DNA of 64,000 bases from Thermoproteota archaeon (lineage in GTDB: Archaea; Korarchaeota; Korarchaeia; Korarchaeales; Korarchaeaceae). This document shows, in pieces, positions 57,485-64,000 of this stretch; the stretch's first letter is position 1, and each line of letters begins with the position of its first letter. The position numbers and the translations under genes are program-made. The notes below the pieces were generated by a model. That model did no database searches, was not told the origin of the DNA, and worked only from the letters and a program-made list of their open reading frames with translations. Where the stretch lies: contig JAOZGC010000003.1 in NCBI GenBank assembly GCA_027491915.1, forward strand, positions 23,744-87,743, in the 5' to 3' direction.

Positions 57485-58385
57485 GGGAGATCAACCTCCT
57501 GAAGGTCTCCTCCAGGCTGGGGAGCTCCGGCCTCATGGAGGTCAGCTCCAGCCCCTCCCTGAGGCAGGCCGAGGCCGCGTCCAGGGCCAGCCTGGTGGGA
57601 TCCCGGGACGCGACCCTCACGACCCTCCCCTCGGCGGAGGCCTCGTACCCGGCCTCGACCAGGGCGCGGGCCAGCCTCCCCGGGTCGGACGCCTCCAGCA
57701 GCCAGACGCCGCCCGAGGCCTCGGCCATGACCTCCCCCAGGCTCCCGCTCTCCAGGACCCTGCCCCCGTAGATCACGGCCACGTGGTCGCAGACGGACTG
57801 GACCTCCGAGAGGACGTGCGAGGATATCAGGAAGCTCTTTCCCTCCTTTCGCATCTCCTCAACCCTGTGCAGGAACTCCATCCTGCCGATCACGTCCAGG
57901 TTGGCGGTGGGCTCGTCCAGTATGACCAGCTCCGGCCGGTGGACCATGGCCTGGGCCAGGCCGAGCCTCTTGAGCATCCCGGCCGACAGGCTCGATATCT
58001 TCCTGCCGGCGTGCTCGGAGAGCCCCACCTCCCCCAGCGCCCCCGCGGCGGCCCTGCCCGGATCCGGGACCCCGTACATCCTGGCCACCAGCTCCAGGTA
58101 CCTACCCACCTCCATCTTCCCCGGGTAGGAGGGCCTCTCGTGCAGGACGCCCACCCTCCGCCTGACCTCCATGGAGTCGCGCCAGCAGTCGAGGCCGAAG
58201 GCCCTCAGCTCGCCGCCGTCCGGCCTCAGGAGGCCGAGCACCAGCTTTATGAACGTCGTCTTCCCCGCCCCGTTGGGCCCCACGAGCCCCCAGATGCCCC
58301 TTCCCACCTCGACCGAGAGGCCCCGGAGGGCCTTCACGTCCCCGTACCTCTTCACGAGGTCCGAGGCCGTCACCAGCGCCGGCAT
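57456..58385 (-). CDS. ABC exporter ATP-binding protein
   Basis: 309 residues. GLVGPNGAGKTTFIKLVLGL is Walker A, LSAGMLKRLGLAQAMVHRPE the signature region, and LVILDEPTANLDVIGRMEFL Walker B. A C-terminal domain of about 80 residues (ARALVEAGYEASAEGRVVRV) resembles drug/lipid exporter ATPases. First of the three-gene leftward operon. The start is beside a divergent A/T-rich promoter shared with the secreted-protein gene. Confidence 0.93.
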   Translation of the reverse strand: MPALVTASDLVKRYGDVKALRGLSVEVGRGIWGLVGPNGAGKTTFIKLVLGLLRPDGGELRAFGLDCWRDSMEVRRRVGVLHERPSYPGKMEVGRYLELVARMYGVPDPGRAAAGALGEVGLSEHAGRKISSLSAGMLKRLGLAQAMVHRPELVILDEPTANLDVIGRMEFLHRVEEMRKEGKSFLISSHVLSEVQSVCDHVAVIYGGRVLESGSLGEVMAEASGGVWLLEASDPGRLARALVEAGYEASAEGRVVRVASRDPTRLALDAASACLREGLELTSMRPELPSLEETFRRLISREVPGPDRD

Positions 58386-58469
58386 CTGGATCCCGCCCTC
58401 CTCCCTCCCTCCGCCCGCGGACCGGTGGCGCCATATTTTTATCTTTTACCCCCCCCAACTTGATCGTTT

Positions 58470-58859
58470 ATGGAGAGAGTTGGGGTGAAACTGGTCATAC
58501 CAGTGATCCTCCTCTCGGTCCTCCTGACCCAGTCCGCGGCGGCCGGGATGTGGCTGGTCGACGACTACGACTACGACGTCGACGCCGTCGCTCCCATCGC
58601 TTGGGTCAGCGCCTACGTCCACGGCAAGAGTTGGAGCAGGTGCACCTACTACCAGATGGTCTCCTTCGGCGGCAGGGGGTGGTACTACGCCCCGCTCTTT
58701 GTGGATCACAGGTATGGGCATAGGCACGTTGCGTGGCCCAACAGGTACCCTAAGCACGCCCTCTCTATACATAAGTTATTCCTAAAATCATGGTTCTTTA
58801 TAAACTATAAACTCATAGCCAAGGCCAGGATAGATTTAATATCTTGTCCCGGCTCGTGA
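58470..58859 (+). CDS. Small secreted Tyr/Trp/Asp-rich protein
   Basis: 129 residues. The N-terminal VKLVIPVILLSVLLTQSAAA is a signal peptide. Next comes an aromatic, acidic region (MWLVDDYDYDVDAVAP, RCTYYQMVSFGGRGWYYAPL) and a histidine-rich stretch (VDHRYGHRHVAWPNRYPKHA). The last 35 residues lie in an A/T-rich segment and may be read-through of a truncated gene. No family recognised. ATG 58470 follows TTTTTAT-type promoter sequence. Confidence 0.6.
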   Translation: MERVGVKLVIPVILLSVLLTQSAAAGMWLVDDYDYDVDAVAPIAWVSAYVHGKSWSRCTYYQMVSFGGRGWYYAPLFVDHRYGHRHVAWPNRYPKHALSIHKLFLKSWFFINYKLIAKARIDLISCPGS

Positions 58860-59851
58860 GCTCGAGAAGGGGGAATGGGTTGAGGAGGGGGGCGGAGTTC
58901 AGGCGACCGCCGACCCTGCTGGCGGCCGGCGTGCTGCTCTGCGCTTCGACCTTGGGGTCCGCCTCGCCGAGCGCCGTCCCCAGCTGGATGACCCCGGGAA
59001 CTCGCCTTGGATACTCTTGGTGGCCCCCGTATGTGAACCTGTCCAGGGAGGGCGAGACCTGCTCCGTTTCCTCGCGGGACGCCGTATTCTCATGGTCCGT
59101 TCTGAAGATATCCGGCAATCTCGCCTCGATCGAGCTGGAACTGGATCTGATTCCCCCTCTCCACCTGAGTGGAGATTGCGGCTGGCTCGACCCGCAGGAC
59201 GACTCACCCCTGATCTTGAAGGGGGAGGTGGAGGTGGACCTTACCAACCGCCGCGCCTCTTCCGGCGGCGTAGACCTGGGGCCCGTTCCCCTCTGGATAG
59301 AGGGGCTCGTGCCGGGCGCGGAGGTGGACTTATCCGGCTCCTCCGGGGGGACCTTGGTGGGGGTCGTCGGCCGCCACCGCTTCGCCGGGGAGTACGCCGG
59401 GAGGATGGTCGAGGCGATCAGCGTGACGGCGAGGGGGATCGGCGGCCTGGAGGTGGAGTGCGACTACGACGCCGCCACGGGCGTCCTCCTGGGGGCCTCC
59501 TCTGACCGCGGGGAGATCGACTCCGACGTCTGGTCGGCGCTGAGGGTCCTCCATTTCGAGGGGGCGGACCGGGTCGAAGCAGGCGCGCTAGACCTGGCGA
59601 TCATAAACTCCAGCGTCCGGCTCACCGAGGCCAGGGGTGTCCTGGCCTTGCTGCACGGGATGGGCTGGTGGTTCGTCCTCCTGCCGGAGGCGGCGCTGGC
59701 GGCCTCCGCGGTCGGGTTGATCCTGCTGTCCCTCAGGGTGGGCGGGTTCGAGGAGGCCAGGAGGACCCCTTTGGGGAGGATCCTGTTCGCGATCTTCCTG
59801 GCCTCATTCGCGGTGCTGGTCCTCCTGGTGATCCCCGCCGCCACCGCCTGA
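58844..59851 (+). CDS. Secreted or membrane-anchored protein, unrecognised
   Basis: Up to 335 residues. An N-terminal signal (PPTLLAAGVLLCASTLGSAS), a long beta-rich domain (WMTPGTRLGYSWWPPY, NLASIELELDLIPPL, GEYAGRMVEAISVTA) and two C-terminal helices (LPEAALAASAVGLILLSLRV, FAIFLASFAVLVLLVIPAAT) are visible. The start is uncertain (TTG 58844, GTG 58856 or TTG 58880); the TATA-like GATTTAATAT at 58833-58842 favours the last. Anchored exoprotein of unknown role. Confidence 0.65.
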   Translation: MSRLVSSRRGNGLRRGAEFRRPPTLLAAGVLLCASTLGSASPSAVPSWMTPGTRLGYSWWPPYVNLSREGETCSVSSRDAVFSWSVLKISGNLASIELELDLIPPLHLSGDCGWLDPQDDSPLILKGEVEVDLTNRRASSGGVDLGPVPLWIEGLVPGAEVDLSGSSGGTLVGVVGRHRFAGEYAGRMVEAISVTARGIGGLEVECDYDAATGVLLGASSDRGEIDSDVWSALRVLHFEGADRVEAGALDLAIINSSVRLTEARGVLALLHGMGWWFVLLPEAALAASAVGLILLSLRVGGFEEARRTPLGRILFAIFLASFAVLVLLVIPAATA

Positions 59852-59868
59852 CCCACGCCGAACCCTAT

Positions 59869-60168
59869 GGGGGGCAGTCGCGGCCATAGTCCGCCTTCTG
59901 TACTTCGGGGGGATTCGGCTGGGCGGTCGCCCCCCCTCGCCCGGCCCCTCACCGGGGGGGCCCTTGCACCCCGCGGCGCGGCCCGTTTCACCGGTCCCCC
60001 CGGGGTACTCGGCGTCTCCCGCCCCATCGGCATCTCCCGGGGGACGTGTCGTTTCTGTGGCCGACGCTGCCCCTCTCGGGGCACCCCCTCTCGGGAGCGC
60101 GGAGCCGGGAGGTGGGCGGACCTTCCTCAGCCCCGAAGGGCCGTGCCCCCCGGCCGCCTCTGCCCCCC
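59869..60168 (-). ncRNA. rnpB: RNase P RNA
   Basis: About 300 bases. The ends close a perfect nine-base P1 helix (59869-59877 with 60160-60168, GGGGGGCAG/CTGCCCCCC on the minus strand). The conserved islands appear in order: GAGGAAGGTCC, ACAGAAACGACA, GGTGAAACGG, AGCCGAAT and ACAGAAGGCGGACTATGG. These are the P4 region and CR-I to CR-V segments of archaeal RNase P RNA. It matures tRNA 5' ends. Confidence 0.95.
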
Positions 60169-60188
60169 GGAGTGAATCCACCCGACGG

Positions 60189-60195
60189 ATAAAAA
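60189..60195 (-). promoter_or_regulatory. TATA box of rnpB
   Basis: On the minus strand TTTTTAT lies centred near 60192, about 25 bases before the P1 helix start at 60168. It lies between rnpB and the 23S gene, suggesting rnpB has its own promoter. Confidence 0.55.
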
Positions 60196-60367
60196 CGCGC
60201 GCCGAGGGGAATGAGCGGCCTGCCCGCAGGCGAGGCGCATCTCCAGACCCCCCTCCGGTCCGCCGGTCTCCTGGTCGACCCGGTGGGCGGCCGCGGGCTT
60301 ACCTCGCCGGGGGCGTCGGATGCATCTCAGGGGGAGGGGAGAGACGGAGGAGAAACAGGAACAGGCG

Positions 60368-60408
60368 GAGCGCCCGCACAGTCGCCGTCTCGCGGGCCGG
60401 CGCGTTCG
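60368..60408 (-). other. 3' arm of the pre-23S processing stem
   Basis: Pairs with 63461-63503. CCGGCGCGTTCG (60397-60408, plus strand) is complementary to CGAACGCGCCGG (63461-63472), and GAGCGCCCGCACAGTCGCCG (from 60369) is nearly complementary to the sequence from 63482. An unpaired stretch between gives a bulge-helix-bulge-like site. Confidence 0.7.
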
Positions 60409-63460
<3,052 letters not shown>

Positions 63461-63631
63461 CGAACGCGCCGGTCCTTTGCGCGGCGACTGTGCGGGGCGC
63501 TCACCGGCCACTCCCGCGGCCTAGCGCCTCGACCCCGAAGGTGTCGCCTCCGGGGCGTCATCTCACGCCTGTGAGAGAGTCCGGGTGTCCCTCTGCGCGG
63601 GCAGGGCGTGGAAGGCCTTGAAATGGGTAAA
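63461..63631 (-). other. 16S-23S spacer with 5' arm of pre-23S stem
   Basis: About 170 bases. It has the 5' processing arm (63461-63503) and further GC-rich hairpins, for example near 63527-63560. No tRNA-Ala lies in it, unlike many euryarchaea. Confidence 0.75.

Positions 63632-64000
<369 letters not shown>

Noticed and set aside
59852..60180. Coding frames over the RNase P RNA gene
   Set aside because: The conserved RNase P RNA segments and P1 helix explain the sequence; the frames are low-complexity Pro/Arg/Gly.
59852..60408. 5S rRNA or SRP RNA downstream of 23S
   Set aside because: No 5S core (such as CCGAAC with flanking helices) or SRP helix 8 sequence was seen; RNase P RNA accounts for the structure.

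Overview
The window is archaeal: eukaryote-like information-processing genes (aRF1, Rpo7/Spt4, aIF1A, aIF2-beta, Rio1, Topo VI, Hef, RadA, aCPSF1), archaeal RNase P RNA, lipid and N-glycan genes (CarS, two AglH/ALG7-type transferases), TATA-box promoters, many TTG/GTG starts and several leaderless genes. Two FtsZ paralogues plus SepF show FtsZ-based division. The DNA is GC-rich by eye. A tRNA-Ile with a literal UAU anticodon, otherwise known to me only from Korarchaeum and Nanoarchaeum, together with tRNA introns in the D and T arms, makes a Korarchaeota-type (TACK) thermophile my best guess; this is inference, not a phylogeny. Layout: 1-20.6 kb holds translation and transcription genes with 10 of the 15 tRNAs: hisS, prf1, the PIN-rpo7-spt4-S24e-S27ae block, the ftsZ1-secE-spt5-L11-L1-L10 operon, nnr, tyrS, cysS, sucCD, L40e, and an aRF1-type methyltransferase with ksgA. 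20.6-29.4 kb holds rtcB, an FKBP, UPF0179, proteasome beta with the ribonuclease/termination factor aCPSF1, sepF, an Sm-like protein, L37e and an iron-sulfur GMC-like oxidoreductase. 29.4-35.3 kb is a leftward block (Topo VI A/B, Dim2-like KH protein, Rio1, aIF1A, aIF2-beta, an RPA-like OB protein). 35.4-38.7 kb carries glycosylation genes. 38.6-47.2 kb carries glycine cleavage P1/P2 and H proteins around a ribbon-helix-helix/ftsZ2 pair, an NAD kinase, a RecA-like ATPase, carS and radA. Hef and small conserved proteins follow to 51.4 kb. 51.4-56 kb is a decayed accessory island: an IS607-family element with a frameshifted recombinase and a multiply frameshifted TnpB sits inside a vapC toxin gene, next to relics of another vapBC pair and one intact AbrB/PIN module. 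56-59.9 kb has an ABC exporter and secreted proteins. The right end is a leftward RNA block: partial 16S rRNA, spacer, 23S rRNA and, about 240 bases beyond, RNase P RNA. No tRNA lies in the 16S-23S spacer and no 5S gene is visible. Most notable are the ribbon-helix-helix/ftsZ2 pair behind a promoter flanked by two perfect palindromes; tRNA-Ile(UAU); non-canonical tRNA introns; a spt5 (nusG) gene whose only sensible start is ACG; an aRF1 with NIKD instead of NIKS; L10 lacking its usual tail; and the IS-split vapC. Most of the sequence is ordinary core genome; I see no CRISPR array and no unmistakable new defence system.
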